64,000 nt of DNA, taken from the NCBI RefSeq assembly GCF_002101885.1, contig NZ_LQPS01000022.1:1-64000 (forward strand), read 5' to 3'. Of the stretch, positions 10,617 through 23,109 are shown one piece after another. Under the pieces are notes generated by a model. The model did not search any database and was not told the origin of the DNA. It was given only the letters and a program-made list of their open reading frames with translations. Within the stretch, counting starts at the first letter, position 1, and each line of letters starts with the position of its first letter. The position numbers and the translations under genes were made by a program. The DNA comes from Mycolicibacter senuensis. Its GTDB lineage: Bacteria; Actinomycetota; Actinomycetes; Mycobacteriales; Mycobacteriaceae.

Positions 10617-11195
10617 CTAACCGGTGAGCTCGTCGCGTTCCGGATCGGCGAGCAGCGCGTCACGGGCGCGGGCGACCCGGGAGCGGATGGTGCCCACCGG
10701 GCAACCGCACACCGCGGCCGCGTCCCGGTAGGACAGCCCGAACAGCTGCGTCAGCAACAGCGCCTCACGCTGGTCATCAGAGAGTCCTGCGATCAGGGTG
10801 CCGACTTCGACGACGTCCTCGAAGCCGCGGCTGGGCCGCTCGCGGTTGAGCAGCAGCTCCGGGTCGGCGCCGGGCGCGGTGCGCGGGCGCGACCGCAGGT
10901 AACGGATGTGATCGGCGACCACCCGGCGCGCGATGGCCAGCAACCAGGTCCGGGCACTGGAGCGCCCGGAGAACCGCGGGATGGCGCCGATCGCCCGCAG
11001 GAACGTCTCCTGAGTCAGATCATCGGCGTTACCGCCGTCGAACAGGTAGGCCACGAACCGCCAGACGTCGTGCTGGGTGGCCTTGATGAACGCCTCCAGA
11101 GCGCGGGCGTCCCCGGCTGCGGCGGCAAGTGCGAGTGCGGTGACCGCGTCGTCAGCGCCGTCAGCATCGACAGCGACCCGGTCAGCTCCCGCCAT
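10617..11195 (-). CDS. sigC: ECF RNA polymerase sigma factor SigC
   Basis: A 192-residue ECF sigma factor strongly like M. tuberculosis SigC (Rv2069, 185 aa). Region 2 has [20 protein letters not shown] and [20 protein letters not shown]; region 4 has [19 protein letters not shown] and the helix [20 protein letters not shown] 11195 gives the expected length, but no stop separates it from the membrane domain encoded upstream in the same frame. In M. tuberculosis sigC lies elsewhere and has no linked anti-sigma gene. Here it sits beside PPE and PGRS genes. Confidence 0.9.
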   Translation of the reverse strand: MAGADRVAVDADGADDAVTALALAAAAGDARALEAFIKATQHDVWRFVAYLFDGGNADDLTQETFLRAIGAIPRFSGRSSARTWLLAIARRVVADHIRYLRSRPRTAPGADPELLLNRERPSRGFEDVVEVGTLIAGLSDDQREALLLTQLFGLSYRDAAAVCGCPVGTIRSRVARARDALLADPERDELTG

Positions 11196-12023
11196 GAACA
11201 ACCACCCTAGACCCGCCGTGATCCCGCTTCTACGACGCATGGTCGTAGGGCCGTTCGGACCGTTGACCGACCGCAGATGCCGGCGGCCGCGACGCTGCCC
11301 CGAATGACCGGTGCCGGACGGCGGCAGCGCATCCGCCGCGGCGTCGTCCTGTGTCCGGGGGCCGGCGCCACCGGCCCGGTGACGCGCCACCAGCAAAGCG
11401 AACAGTAGGCCGATCAGGACCGGCAGATGGCTGGCGATCCGCGCCATCGTCACTTGACCGTGGTAGGCATCGATGGCCACATATCCGCTCAATGCCAGGG
11501 CGAATACCCCGGCGATCGCGGCGACGCCGGCTGCCACACCGGGCCAGACGCCGGCGGCGATCATCGCCCCGCCGAGCGCCAACAACCACGCGGTCGACTC
11601 GTGCAGCAAATGCGCGCCGGTGGCGGCTCCGTGACCGTGCGCCGACACCATTCCGAAGTCCACCCCGGCGATCTGCGCCAGCGCCATGCCGACCTGCAGC
11701 ACCCCGACCGCGATCAGCGCCAGCCGGCGGTAACCCCACCGCGTCCACCCACCGGACCCGACCCGGCCGGTGACCGAAGTCACGCCGGCAGCCGCCAGGA
11801 TCTGCGCGGCCAGGTCAGGGCCGGCTACCGCGTCGGCTCCGGTTTCGATCGTGGTCAACCGGCGGGCCTGTGCGGCCGCACCCACCAACCAGCGCCGGCA
11901 GCCGCGGCACGACGCCAGATGCGCGTCGACCTGCTGCGCGTTCAACTCCTGCTGCTCACCGTCGAGCAGCGCCGACAGGGTTTCCCGCACCACGTCGCAC
12001 CGCATGCCGCCATAGTCGCTCAT
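10617..12023 (-). CDS. Anti-sigma-like zinc-finger membrane domain, in one frame with SigC
   Basis: From ATG 12023 the frame stays open for 468 codons through sigC. The first ~275 residues resemble a membrane anti-sigma factor. An N-terminal zf-HC2-type domain carries HLASCRGC (HxxxCxxC), followed by four or five hydrophobic segments. A His-rich loop lies between two of them ([17 protein letters not shown]). An Arg-rich linker leads into SigC. Either this is a true anti-sigma/sigma fusion, or sigC starts separately at 11195 and the upstream product simply reads through for want of a stop. A sequencing error removing a stop is possible. No clear ribosome site precedes 12023; ATG 12005 is an alternative. 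Confidence 0.6.
   Translation of the reverse strand: MSDYGGMRCDVVRETLSALLDGEQQELNAQQVDAHLASCRGCRRWLVGAAAQARRLTTIETGADAVAGPDLAAQILAAAGVTSVTGRVGSGGWTRWGYRRLALIAVGVLQVGMALAQIAGVDFGMVSAHGHGAATGAHLLHESTAWLLALGGAMIAAGVWPGVAAGVAAIAGVFALALSGYVAIDAYHGQVTMARIASHLPVLIGLLFALLVARHRAGGAGPRTQDDAAADALPPSGTGHSGQRRGRRHLRSVNGPNGPTTMRRRSGITAGLGWLFMAGADRVAVDADGADDAVTALALAAAAGDARALEAFIKATQHDVWRFVAYLFDGGNADDLTQETFLRAIGAIPRFSGRSSARTWLLAIARRVVADHIRYLRSRPRTAPGADPELLLNRERPSRGFEDVVEVGTLIAGLSDDQREALLLTQLFGLSYRDAAAVCGCPVGTIRSRVARARDALLADPERDELTG
11230..11248 (-). promoter_or_regulatory. Hairpin and possible ECF promoter before sigC
   Basis: CTACGAC (11230-11236) and GTCGTAG (11242-11248) form a perfect 7-bp stem about 35 bp upstream of the sigC ATG. 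Reading towards sigC, CCGAAC precedes CGTCGT by 15 nt, loosely like ECF -35 GAAC and -10 CGTC boxes. It may let sigC be expressed alone, but the spacing is short. Confidence 0.3.
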
Positions 12024-12065
12024 TCGGCGCCGGGAAACAAAGAGGCCACCAAGATGCACCGGGTC

Positions 12066-12100
12066 GGGAACCAAACCAGTCGATGAGACGACCACTGGTT
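12066..12100 (+). promoter_or_regulatory. ECF-like promoter and dyad between anti-sigma/sigC and PPE genes
   Basis: GGGAAC (12066-12071), 17 nt, then CGAC (12089-12092) resembles an ECF-type promoter pointing at the PPE gene. An inverted repeat AACCAGT (12074-12080) / ACTGGTT (12094-12100) with 20-bp centre spacing overlaps it. It lies in the 127-bp divergent spacer. This is a candidate only. Confidence 0.35.
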
Positions 12101-12150
12101 GAGGAGAACAAGATCAGGATCGCCGGCGAATCGGAAGAGGAGGTGTCTTC

Positions 12151-13656
12151 ATGACCGCACCGGTCTGGCTGGCGTCGCCACCAGAGGTGCACTCGGCGCT
12201 GTTGAGCGCCGGGCCCGGGCCCGGCCCGCTGCTGGAAGCGGCGTCGGCCTGGTCGCTGATGAGCGCCGAGTACGCCGAGGTGGCCGCCGAACTCGACGCG
12301 GTGCTCGCCGGGGTGCAGTCCGGCGCCTGGCAGGGGCCCAGCGCCGAGCGGTACGCGACCGCGCACGTGCCCTATCTGAGCTGGCTGACCGACAGCGCCG
12401 CCAAGAGCGCCGCGGCCGCCGCCTTGCACCAGACGGCCGCCAGCGCCTACACCGCCGCGCTGGCGGGGATGCCGACGCTGGCCGAACTGGCCGCCAACCA
12501 CGCCGTGCACGCGACGCTGGTCGCGACCAACTTCTTCGGGGTCAACACCATCCCGATCGCGCTGAACGAAGCCGACTACGTCCGGATGTGGATTCAGGCG
12601 GCGGAGATGATGACCGTCTACCAGGGTGTCGCCGGGTCTGCCCTGGCGTCGGTCCCGGTGGCCACACCCGCACCGGCGGTCGTGGATCCGGCAGGTCAAG
12701 CCGCCGCCGATGTGAGCTGGGAACAACAGATCGCCGACTTGCTCAGAGAGATCAACATGGGCTTTTCGGACCCGGTCGCGAAGTGGCTGTGGTCGCTGTT
12801 GGGTGTCGACGGATATCCGATCGAGGCGTTTCCGTTCGCCAGCGCGGTCGGCGAGATGCTGTTACAGATCCCGGGCATGACCCCGATTCTGGCCAGCTCC
12901 CTGGGATGGACCGTCTTCCACACCCTGATGCTGTTGTGGCCGATGGGACAGATCGCCGTACAGATGGCGATTCCGATCATGATGGCGGCGGCGCCCGGCC
13001 TGCTTGCCGCCGCTGCCGGACTCGGTGCGCTCGGCGCCCTCGGTGCGGTGGGCGGGGCCGACCAGGTGGTCGACCCCGCGCCACTGGCGCCCGTAGCGGG
13101 CGGCGCCGGCGCTGCCGTCGCGGTGGGCGCCACCGTACCGGCGGGCGCACAAGTGCCCGCCACCTCCGGCACGATCTCCGCGGCCGGCCCGACCGCTTCC
13201 GTCGCCGGTGGGATACCGGCCGGCGGCGCAGCAGGGGGCGGCCCGGGCGTCGGTTTCGGGCCCACGTCGTCGATGTATCTGGTGAGCAGCGCCTCGGCTT
13301 CGGCACGACAGAGCACCGGCGCCCGCCGATCCCGCGGCGCCGAGGAGGAGGCCTCGGAGAGCCAAGCCGCACCCGCGGCAGCCGCCGCGCTCCGCGAAGC
13401 CCAGCAGCGCCGTCGGCGCCGCCGCACCCAGCAGCACGGGTTCGGCGACGAATACATGGACATGAACATCGGGGTGACCCCGGACTGGGGTCAACCGGGC
13501 GCATCCCATTCCGGTGCCGGTGCGCTGGGCTTCACCGGCACGGCAACCGACATGGGACGCCAAGCGGCCGGGATCACGGTTCTGGAGCGCGACACGTTCG
13601 ACACCGAGCCGCGGGTACCGATGCTGCCGGGCGGCTGGGCCGAAGACCGGCGCTGA
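12151..13656 (+). CDS. PPE family protein, PPE-PPW subfamily
   Basis: A 501-residue PPE protein. The PPE domain (1-180) begins [20 protein letters not shown] and has the W-Q-G turn ([11 protein letters not shown]). The region 215-305 is hydrophobic with [20 protein letters not shown]. The C-terminal signature has GFTGTAT and PMLPGGW, as in the PPW subfamily (GFxGT and PxxPxxW). A six-arginine stretch ([11 protein letters not shown]) precedes it. ATG 12151 follows AGAGGAGGT. No PE partner is adjacent. It is divergent from the anti-sigma/SigC frame and so may be a SigC target (inference). Confidence 0.9.
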   Translation: MTAPVWLASPPEVHSALLSAGPGPGPLLEAASAWSLMSAEYAEVAAELDAVLAGVQSGAWQGPSAERYATAHVPYLSWLTDSAAKSAAAAALHQTAASAYTAALAGMPTLAELAANHAVHATLVATNFFGVNTIPIALNEADYVRMWIQAAEMMTVYQGVAGSALASVPVATPAPAVVDPAGQAAADVSWEQQIADLLREINMGFSDPVAKWLWSLLGVDGYPIEAFPFASAVGEMLLQIPGMTPILASSLGWTVFHTLMLLWPMGQIAVQMAIPIMMAAAPGLLAAAAGLGALGALGAVGGADQVVDPAPLAPVAGGAGAAVAVGATVPAGAQVPATSGTISAAGPTASVAGGIPAGGAAGGGPGVGFGPTSSMYLVSSASASARQSTGARRSRGAEEEASESQAAPAAAAALREAQQRRRRRRTQQHGFGDEYMDMNIGVTPDWGQPGASHSGAGALGFTGTATDMGRQAAGITVLERDTFDTEPRVPMLPGGWAEDRR

Positions 13657-13735
13657 CAGCTCCAGCCACTTCGACCTGAACGCCATCCTTGACCTCGCTT
13701 GGCGGGCTGTTGCGCGGTGGATTCCCCGTAGTTTC

Positions 13736-13784
13736 TAACGGACACTTGACTATCTGAAATTACTTCGATAACTTAACGGACACT
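13736..13784 (+). promoter_or_regulatory. SigA-type promoter with flanking direct repeats before the PGRS gene
   Basis: TTGACT (13746-13751), 17 nt, TAACTT (13769-13774) is a good housekeeping promoter, giving a leader of about 60 nt. The 11-mer TAACGGACACT occurs at 13736-13746 and again at 13774-13784, ending at the -35 and starting at the -10, so a regulator could bracket the promoter. The stretch is A+T-rich against its surroundings. Confidence 0.6.
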
Positions 13785-13842
13785 GACGAACGTTTGGTCA
13801 CCCATTAGGCGCAAACCGCGCCCTTACCGACAAGGGGACCGC

Positions 13843-16092
13843 ATGTCGCATCGTCACTGCCACGCCAAGCAGATCCACGGTAACGCCGCAGGCAACGCGC
13901 CGCGTCGTCATAGCCGGGCAATCAGTGCAGGTACAGGGGTTGCGGCGTTCCTGGCGTTCGGAATGACACCGTTGGCCGACTCACCGCAGGCGCAGGCCGA
14001 CGACTTCGGGCTGATGGACCTGCTGGATCCGTCAGCTTGGGCGACTGGCCTCGATGCTCTCAGCGATGGCTCAGTCGGCATCGACTGGGTTTCCTTTTTC
14101 GACCCCTCAGCGTGGGCGACGCTGTTCGACGGCTCCAGCTGGGACAGCGTGCTGAACAATCTTGGGTTGAGCACCCTGTTCATCGGCCAGCCTGTCACTG
14201 AAATATCCGGTGCCGCAGCGTCGTTCAACCTCGGCGATATCGACTGGCTGAAGCCGTTCGGTGACGGCGTGGCCGGTACCGCCGACCATCCGGACGGCGG
14301 CGCCGGCGGCTGGCTCTTCGGCAACGGCGGCGACGGCTTCGACGCCGATGGCACGGGCGTTGCCGGCGACCACGGTGGCAACGGCGGTCAGGGCGGTTTA
14401 TTCGGCGGCGATGGCGGCTTCGGCGGGAACGGTTTCGACGGCGGGAACGGCGGAAACGGCGGGGACGCCGGCATGTTCGCCTGGTTCAGCAGCGGCGGCG
14501 ACGGGGGTGACGGTGGTGCCGGCGTCAATGGCGTCAATGGCGGCGCTGGCGGGGTGGGCGGCGAAGGTGGCGACGCGGCCCTCCTTGGCCTGTTCAGCAC
14601 CGCCGGAGCCGGTGGCGACGGTGGTGCCGGCGCGAACGGCGTTGCCGGCGCGGACGGCAGCTGGCTTCTCGGGGGTACCGGTAACGGCGGCAACGGCGGC
14701 AACGGCGGCACCGGGGGCAACGGCGGCACCGGGGGCAACGGCGGTGCCGGTGGTGCCGGGTCGGCGCTCTTCGGCAAGGGCGGTAACGGTGGTGCCGGCG
14801 GTGCATCGGGCGCCGGCGGCAACGGCGGTGCCGGCGCGAACGGCGTCACCGATCACGTCACTGGTGGCAATGGCGGCAACGGTGGCGACGCTGCGGTCAG
14901 CGGCGGTGTGGGCGGTGCGGGTGGTGCGGCCGGTCTACTCGGCGGCACGGGCGCCGCAGGTATCGCGGGCGCGGTCAGCGGCGACGGCGGCAACGGCGGC
15001 GACGGCGGCACCGGCTTCAGTTCCACGACCGCGGGTGTCGCCGGCGGCAGTGGTGGTGCCGGCGGCAACGGCGGTACCGGCAACGGTGACGGCGCCGTCG
15101 GTGGTTTCGGCGGCAACGGCGGCGGCGGTGGTACCGGCGCACCCGGCGGGGCCGGCGGCCAGGGTGGTGTGGGTGGCGACGGTGTCAACGGCGCCGACGC
15201 CAACCACGGTGGCGCCGGCGGAACCGGCGGTAGTTCTACCGGGTTCTTGGTTGCCAGCGGCCAGGGTGGCGATGGTGGTGCCGGCGGCACCAGCAACGGT
15301 GGTACCGGAGGTGCCGGCGGCGAGGGTGGCGCCAGCAGGGCGATCGGTGGCGCCGGCGGCGGTGGCGGCGGCGGTGGTGGTGCCGGCAACGGCGCCGACA
15401 GCGTCGGCGGTAACGGCGGCAACGGCGGCACCGGCGGAGGCAGCACGCAGGTTCTCGGCAACGCCGGGCCCGCCACCGGCGGCACCGGCGGCACCGGCGG
15501 CGACGGCAACGACGGCGGAACCGGGGGCAACGGCGGAAACGGCGGTAACGGCGGCGGCAACTTCTCTGGTGGCGGCGACGGCGGCGACGGCGGAACCGGA
15601 ACCGGAACCGGCGGCACCGGCGGAGCCGGGGGCAACGGTGGGAACGCCGGCGGTCAAGACGCCCGTGGTGGTGCTGGCGGTAACGGTGGCTCGGGTGACA
15701 ACGGGACCGGCGGCAGCGGCGGCAACGGTGGCAGCGGCGGCAGCCACGGCGTCGCCGGAGCAGGTGGCAGCGGCGGCGACGGCGGTGGCGGCAGCGACAA
15801 CGGGACCGGTGGCAGCGGCGGCGCAGGCGGCGACGGCGGTGGTACCGAGAATGCCAACAATGGTGACGGCGGCCGCGGCGGCAACGGCGGCAACGGCAGC
15901 GGTTCGGCCAGCGTCGGCGGTGACGGCGGTGGCGGCGGCACCGGCGGCCGGCAGGGCACCCTTGGTGATGGCACCGGTGGCGACGGCGGTAACGGCGGCG
16001 ACGCCACCGGCGGCCAATCCGGCAATCCCGGCGGCTCCGGCGGCGATGGCGGCCCCACCGGTTCGGCTGGCACCCCAGGGGAGAACGGCTAG
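13843..16092 (+). CDS. PGRS-repeat protein without a PE domain
   Basis: A 749-residue protein. Its N-terminus lacks PE; instead a basic segment (NAPRRHSRAISAG) and hydrophobic stretch (VAAFLAFGMTPLADS) look like a signal sequence ending AQADD. An aspartate/aromatic segment (51-140) repeats LLDPSAWATGL and FFDPSAWATLF. From about residue 150 to the end it is PGRS: hundreds of GGxGG triplets with many GNGG units. PGRS domains bind calcium through Gly-rich parallel beta-rolls in related proteins (family knowledge). ATG 13843 follows AAGGGGACC. Its stop overlaps that of mazG in CTAG. Confidence 0.88.
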   Translation: MSHRHCHAKQIHGNAAGNAPRRHSRAISAGTGVAAFLAFGMTPLADSPQAQADDFGLMDLLDPSAWATGLDALSDGSVGIDWVSFFDPSAWATLFDGSSWDSVLNNLGLSTLFIGQPVTEISGAAASFNLGDIDWLKPFGDGVAGTADHPDGGAGGWLFGNGGDGFDADGTGVAGDHGGNGGQGGLFGGDGGFGGNGFDGGNGGNGGDAGMFAWFSSGGDGGDGGAGVNGVNGGAGGVGGEGGDAALLGLFSTAGAGGDGGAGANGVAGADGSWLLGGTGNGGNGGNGGTGGNGGTGGNGGAGGAGSALFGKGGNGGAGGASGAGGNGGAGANGVTDHVTGGNGGNGGDAAVSGGVGGAGGAAGLLGGTGAAGIAGAVSGDGGNGGDGGTGFSSTTAGVAGGSGGAGGNGGTGNGDGAVGGFGGNGGGGGTGAPGGAGGQGGVGGDGVNGADANHGGAGGTGGSSTGFLVASGQGGDGGAGGTSNGGTGGAGGEGGASRAIGGAGGGGGGGGGAGNGADSVGGNGGNGGTGGGSTQVLGNAGPATGGTGGTGGDGNDGGTGGNGGNGGNGGGNFSGGGDGGDGGTGTGTGGTGGAGGNGGNAGGQDARGGAGGNGGSGDNGTGGSGGNGGSGGSHGVAGAGGSGGDGGGGSDNGTGGSGGAGGDGGGTENANNGDGGRGGNGGNGSGSASVGGDGGGGGTGGRQGTLGDGTGGDGGNGGDATGGQSGNPGGSGGDGGPTGSAGTPGENG
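14287..16086. repeat. PGRS-encoding GGC/GGN repeat tract
   Basis: About 1.8 kb of imperfect GGCGGC-, GGCAACGGC- and GGTGCCGGC-type repeats encode the PGRS domain, with little other sequence. Such tracts expand and contract by slippage or recombination and are prone to assembly error. Confidence 0.85.
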
Positions 16093-16969
16093 GGCCAGTG
16101 GGCGCGCCACTGCTGTTCGTCGGGTTCGCCGATGATCACCTTCTCGGCGGAGCGGACAGTGTCCATGAGTTCCAAAACCGCTGTGCGCAAGGCGTTCTCC
16201 GCGTCGATATCGGCGGCGACGGTGACCGTGGTGAGCGCTTCGGGGATCAGGTCTGCCGGCACGCCGGCGCGCGCGAGGCGTTGCAGCACTTTCTGGGCGA
16301 GCGCCAGGGCCGGTAGCGCGGTGGGTAGGTCGTCCATGATCGAGTCCCGGGAGCTCTTCTCCAGCTTCTTGCGCTCTTCCCACTGCGCCACCTGGTCATC
16401 CAGCGAGATCTCCTCGCCGGCAAGCACCGCCGGCACCCGATTGCCCAGCTTGCGCAACAACGCGTCGGCGACGTCGTCGATGCCGAACGGGTGCTCGGGT
16501 GCGTCCTCGGCGATGCGGGCGTGAAACAGCACCTGCAGCAACACATCACCGAGTTCGGCGCAGAGCTCGTCGGCGTCGCCGCTACGAACCGCGTCGAACA
16601 ACTCGTAGGTCTCCTCCAGCAGGAACCGTCGCAGCGAATCGTGGGTCTGCTCGCTCTCCCACGGGCCGGCGGTGCGCAACCGGTCCATGATCGCCACCGC
16701 GTCGAGCAGCCGCTCCCCCGCCGGGGCGTCCGGTGCGGTGATCAGCGTCTCACCGGCGGCCAGGCGGGCCGCGACGGCGGGGTGGTCGCGATCCGAGGAC
16801 AGCAACACCGCGGCCTTCGCGTCTCCGCCGGAGAGCACCGATCGGGCGGCCGGCAGCGACCACGGCACCAACACCGGCAGTTCCTCGGTGTAGACCACGT
16901 CACCGCTCAGCAACGCCAGGGCTTCCACCGGCACCAGCGTGGGCCGGCGCGGATCGACCAGCACGACGG

Positions 16970-16973
<4 letters not shown>
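16089..16973 (-). CDS. mazG: Nucleoside triphosphate pyrophosphohydrolase MazG
   Basis: A 294-residue MazG, orthologue of Rv1021 (325 aa, somewhat longer C-terminally). It hydrolyses NTPs, including damaged ones, to NMP and pyrophosphate. The MazG core has [31 protein letters not shown] and [17 protein letters not shown], the EExxE-12-ExxD metal site. An N-terminal actinobacterial extension ([17 protein letters not shown]) is present. ATG 16973 overlaps the mfd stop as ATGA. The stop TAG overlaps that of the PGRS gene tail to tail. Confidence 0.95.
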
Positions 16974-20632
<3,659 letters not shown>

Positions 20633-20691
20633 GATGCGGGTAATTCTAGGCGGTGGTGGCCCGGACGCCGATTTGCGTTGCGGTGCATGCC

Positions 20692-21336
20692 TTATACGTC
20701 GTGCAGCGTCGGGTCCGCCTCGAGGTGCGTCAGCCCGTTCCAGCACAGGTTGACCAGGTGGGCGGCCACCACTTCCTTCTTGGGTTCGCGCACGTCCAGC
20801 CACCACTGGGCCGTCATCGACACCGAGCCGACCAGCGCCTGGGCATACAGCGGCGCGGTCTCGGGGTCCAGGCCGCGCCGGGAGAAGTCGCCGGCCAGGA
20901 TCGACGACACCTGGCCGATCGCGTCGTTGAGCAGGGTGGAATAGGTCCCGGAGCTGATCGATGCCGGGGAATCACGGATCAGGATGCGGAAACCGTCGGT
21001 GTGCTCGTCGACGTAGGTCAGCAGCGCCAGGGCGACCCGTTCGACCCGCAGCCGGGACTGGTTGTTGGTCGACTTGGTCAGCGACGTGGTGATGCCGTCC
21101 AGCAACGCCGACATCTCCCGGTCGACCACCACGGCGTACAGCCCCTCCTTGCCGCCGAAATGCTCGTAGACAACCGGTTTGGACACGTTGGCGCGCAGTG
21201 CGATCTCCTCGATGGAGGTGCCCTCGTAGCCGCGCTCGGCGAACAGTGAGCGCGCGACGTCGATGAGTTGGTGCCGACGCTCGCTGCCGGTCATCCGGGC
21301 CCGCGGGGGCCTGCCATCCCTGTCCAGAGCAGCCAC
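20692..21336 (-). CDS. TetR-family regulator (Rv1019 orthologue)
   Basis: A 214-residue regulator. The helix-turn-helix reads [29 protein letters not shown]; a basic tail ([13 protein letters not shown]) precedes it. The ligand domain includes [20 protein letters not shown] and [18 protein letters not shown], nearly the same as Rv1019, which has been reported as an autorepressor. GTG 21336 has no good ribosome site and could be leaderless; a TTG at 21375 is less likely. It is divergent from tRNA-Gln. Confidence 0.9.
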   Translation of the reverse strand: MAALDRDGRPPRARMTGSERRHQLIDVARSLFAERGYEGTSIEEIALRANVSKPVVYEHFGGKEGLYAVVVDREMSALLDGITTSLTKSTNNQSRLRVERVALALLTYVDEHTDGFRILIRDSPASISSGTYSTLLNDAIGQVSSILAGDFSRRGLDPETAPLYAQALVGSVSMTAQWWLDVREPKKEVVAAHLVNLCWNGLTHLEADPTLHDV

Positions 21337-21379
21337 GATGTCCAGGATATCCAGTTCGGTAGAGTCTCCTTGCAATCCA

Positions 21380-21451
21380 TCCGTCGTGGTGTAATCGGCA
21401 GCACCTCTGATTTTGGTTCAGATAGTTCAGGTTCGAGTCCTGGCGACGGAG
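21380..21451 (+). tRNA. tRNA-Gln (TTG)
   Basis: The cloverleaf is complete: acceptor TCCGTCG/CGACGGA (21380-21386, 21444-21450), anticodon stem TCTGA/TCAGA and loop TTTTGGT with anticodon TTG at 21413-21415, T arm with GTTCGAGTC, discriminator G. No CCA is encoded. It precedes glmU on the same strand. Confidence 0.97.
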
Positions 21452-21515
21452 CTCTCCAGCATGGTTTTGCCCCACCCTTTGCCGCGAGCGTGCGCAGAAT
21501 GACAGGCTAGACGGC

Positions 21516-23000
21516 GTGTCGACGCACAAACACGCTCCCTCGCGCCAGGATGCCGTCATCGTGCTGGCGGCCGGGGCCGGGACCCGGATGGTCTCCGACA
21601 CCCCCAAGGTGCTGCACACGCTGGGTGGGCGCAGCATGCTCTCGCATTGCCTGCGCGCGGCCGCCGGGGTCGGGCCCCGGCACCTGGTGGTGGTGCTCGG
21701 CCACGCCCACGAACGCATCGCCGGGCCGGTGGCAGAGCTGGCACAGGCCCTGGACTGCCCCATCGACATCGCCCTGCAGGACCAGCAGCTGGGCACCGGG
21801 CACGCGGTGTTGTGCGGCCTGTCGGCGCTGCCGGACGACTTCGCCGGCACCGTCGTGGTCACCTCCGGCGACATTCCGCTGCTGGACACCGCGACGCTGC
21901 GGGCGCTGGCCGACACCCATCGCGCCGCCCCGGCGGCGGTCACCGTGCTGACCACGACGATGGCCGACCCCACCGGCTACGGGCGCATCCTGCACACCCA
22001 GGACGGGGAAGTGACCGCCATCGTCGAACAGGCCGACGCCACCGAATCGCAGCGCGAGATCCGCGAGGTCAACGCCGGGGTGTACGCCTTCGACATCACC
22101 GCGCTGCGTTCCGCACTGGGCCGGCTCGGCTCGGACAACGCCCAGCACGAGCTGTACCTGACCGACGTGATCGGCATCGTGCGCGGCGACGGCCAGGTGG
22201 TGCACGCGCGCCACGTCGACGACGCCGCCCTGGTGGCCGGCGTCAACGACCGGGTGCAGCTGGCCGAGTTGGCGGCCGAACTCAACCGCCGGCTGATCGC
22301 CAGCCATCAGCGGGCCGGTGTCACGATCGTCGACCCGGCCACCACCTGGATCGACGTGGACGTGACGGTCGGACGCGACACCACCGTGGCACCCGGAACC
22401 CAGCTGCTCGGCCACACCGTCATCGGTGCGCACTGCGAGATCGGGCCCGACAGCACGCTGTCCGATGTCACCGTGGGCGAGGGCGCCTCGGTGATCCGCA
22501 GCCACGCCGCCTCGTCGACGATCGGGGCCGGCGCGACGGTGGGGCCGTTCAGCTACCTGCGTCCCGGCACCGCGCTGGGCGCCGACGCCAAGCTGGGGGC
22601 GTTCGTCGAGACCAAGAACTCCACCATCGGCACCGGAACCAAGGTTCCGCACCTGACTTACGTCGGCGACGCCGACATCGGCGAGCACTCCAACATCGGC
22701 GCCTCCAGCGTGTTCGTCAACTACGACGGCCAGACCAAGCGGCGGACCACGATCGGCTCGCACGTGCGCACCGGTTCGGACACCATGTTCGTGGCCCCGG
22801 TCACGATCGGCGACGGTGCCTACACCGGCGCCGGCACCGTGGTGCGCGACGACGTGCCACCGGGCGCATTGGCGGTGTCGGCCGGCCCGCAGCGCAATAT
22901 CGAGAACTGGGTGCAGCACAAGCGGCCCGGCAGCGCTGCCGCCGAGGCGGCCGAGCAGGCCCAGGCGACCGGCGGTTCCCGACCGGATCGGTCATCGTGA
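21516..23000 (+). CDS. glmU: Bifunctional GlmU, uridyltransferase/glucosamine-1-P acetyltransferase
   Basis: A 494-residue enzyme making UDP-GlcNAc for cell wall synthesis. The N-terminal nucleotidyltransferase has [12 protein letters not shown] and [11 protein letters not shown], and QQLGTGHAV binds the uridine. The C-terminal half is a left-handed beta-helix with hexapeptides such as [17 protein letters not shown] and the catalytic [14 protein letters not shown]. The Pro/Ser-rich tail is typical of mycobacteria. GTG 21516 is the start. prs follows 109 bp downstream. Confidence 0.98.
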   Translation: MSTHKHAPSRQDAVIVLAAGAGTRMVSDTPKVLHTLGGRSMLSHCLRAAAGVGPRHLVVVLGHAHERIAGPVAELAQALDCPIDIALQDQQLGTGHAVLCGLSALPDDFAGTVVVTSGDIPLLDTATLRALADTHRAAPAAVTVLTTTMADPTGYGRILHTQDGEVTAIVEQADATESQREIREVNAGVYAFDITALRSALGRLGSDNAQHELYLTDVIGIVRGDGQVVHARHVDDAALVAGVNDRVQLAELAAELNRRLIASHQRAGVTIVDPATTWIDVDVTVGRDTTVAPGTQLLGHTVIGAHCEIGPDSTLSDVTVGEGASVIRSHAASSTIGAGATVGPFSYLRPGTALGADAKLGAFVETKNSTIGTGTKVPHLTYVGDADIGEHSNIGASSVFVNYDGQTKRRTTIGSHVRTGSDTMFVAPVTIGDGAYTGAGTVVRDDVPPGALAVSAGPQRNIENWVQHKRPGSAAAEAAEQAQATGGSRPDRSS

Positions 23001-23109
23001 GGTTGGTCGCGTTGAGGCAGCCCGGGGCGAAATCGCGCGGCAGACTACGTACCATAAGGCCCGAATTAACTCGACCAGATTTCCAGATCGCCAACAGCGG
23101 GGGCAGCAC

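Noticed and set aside
14287..16086. Repeat tract considered as a CRISPR array
   Set aside because: There are no constant repeats and spacers; it is the PGRS coding repeat.
14935..16383. Minus-strand frame through the PGRS gene and mazG
   Set aside because: Ala/Thr/Val repeat translation of the PGRS complement; not a gene.
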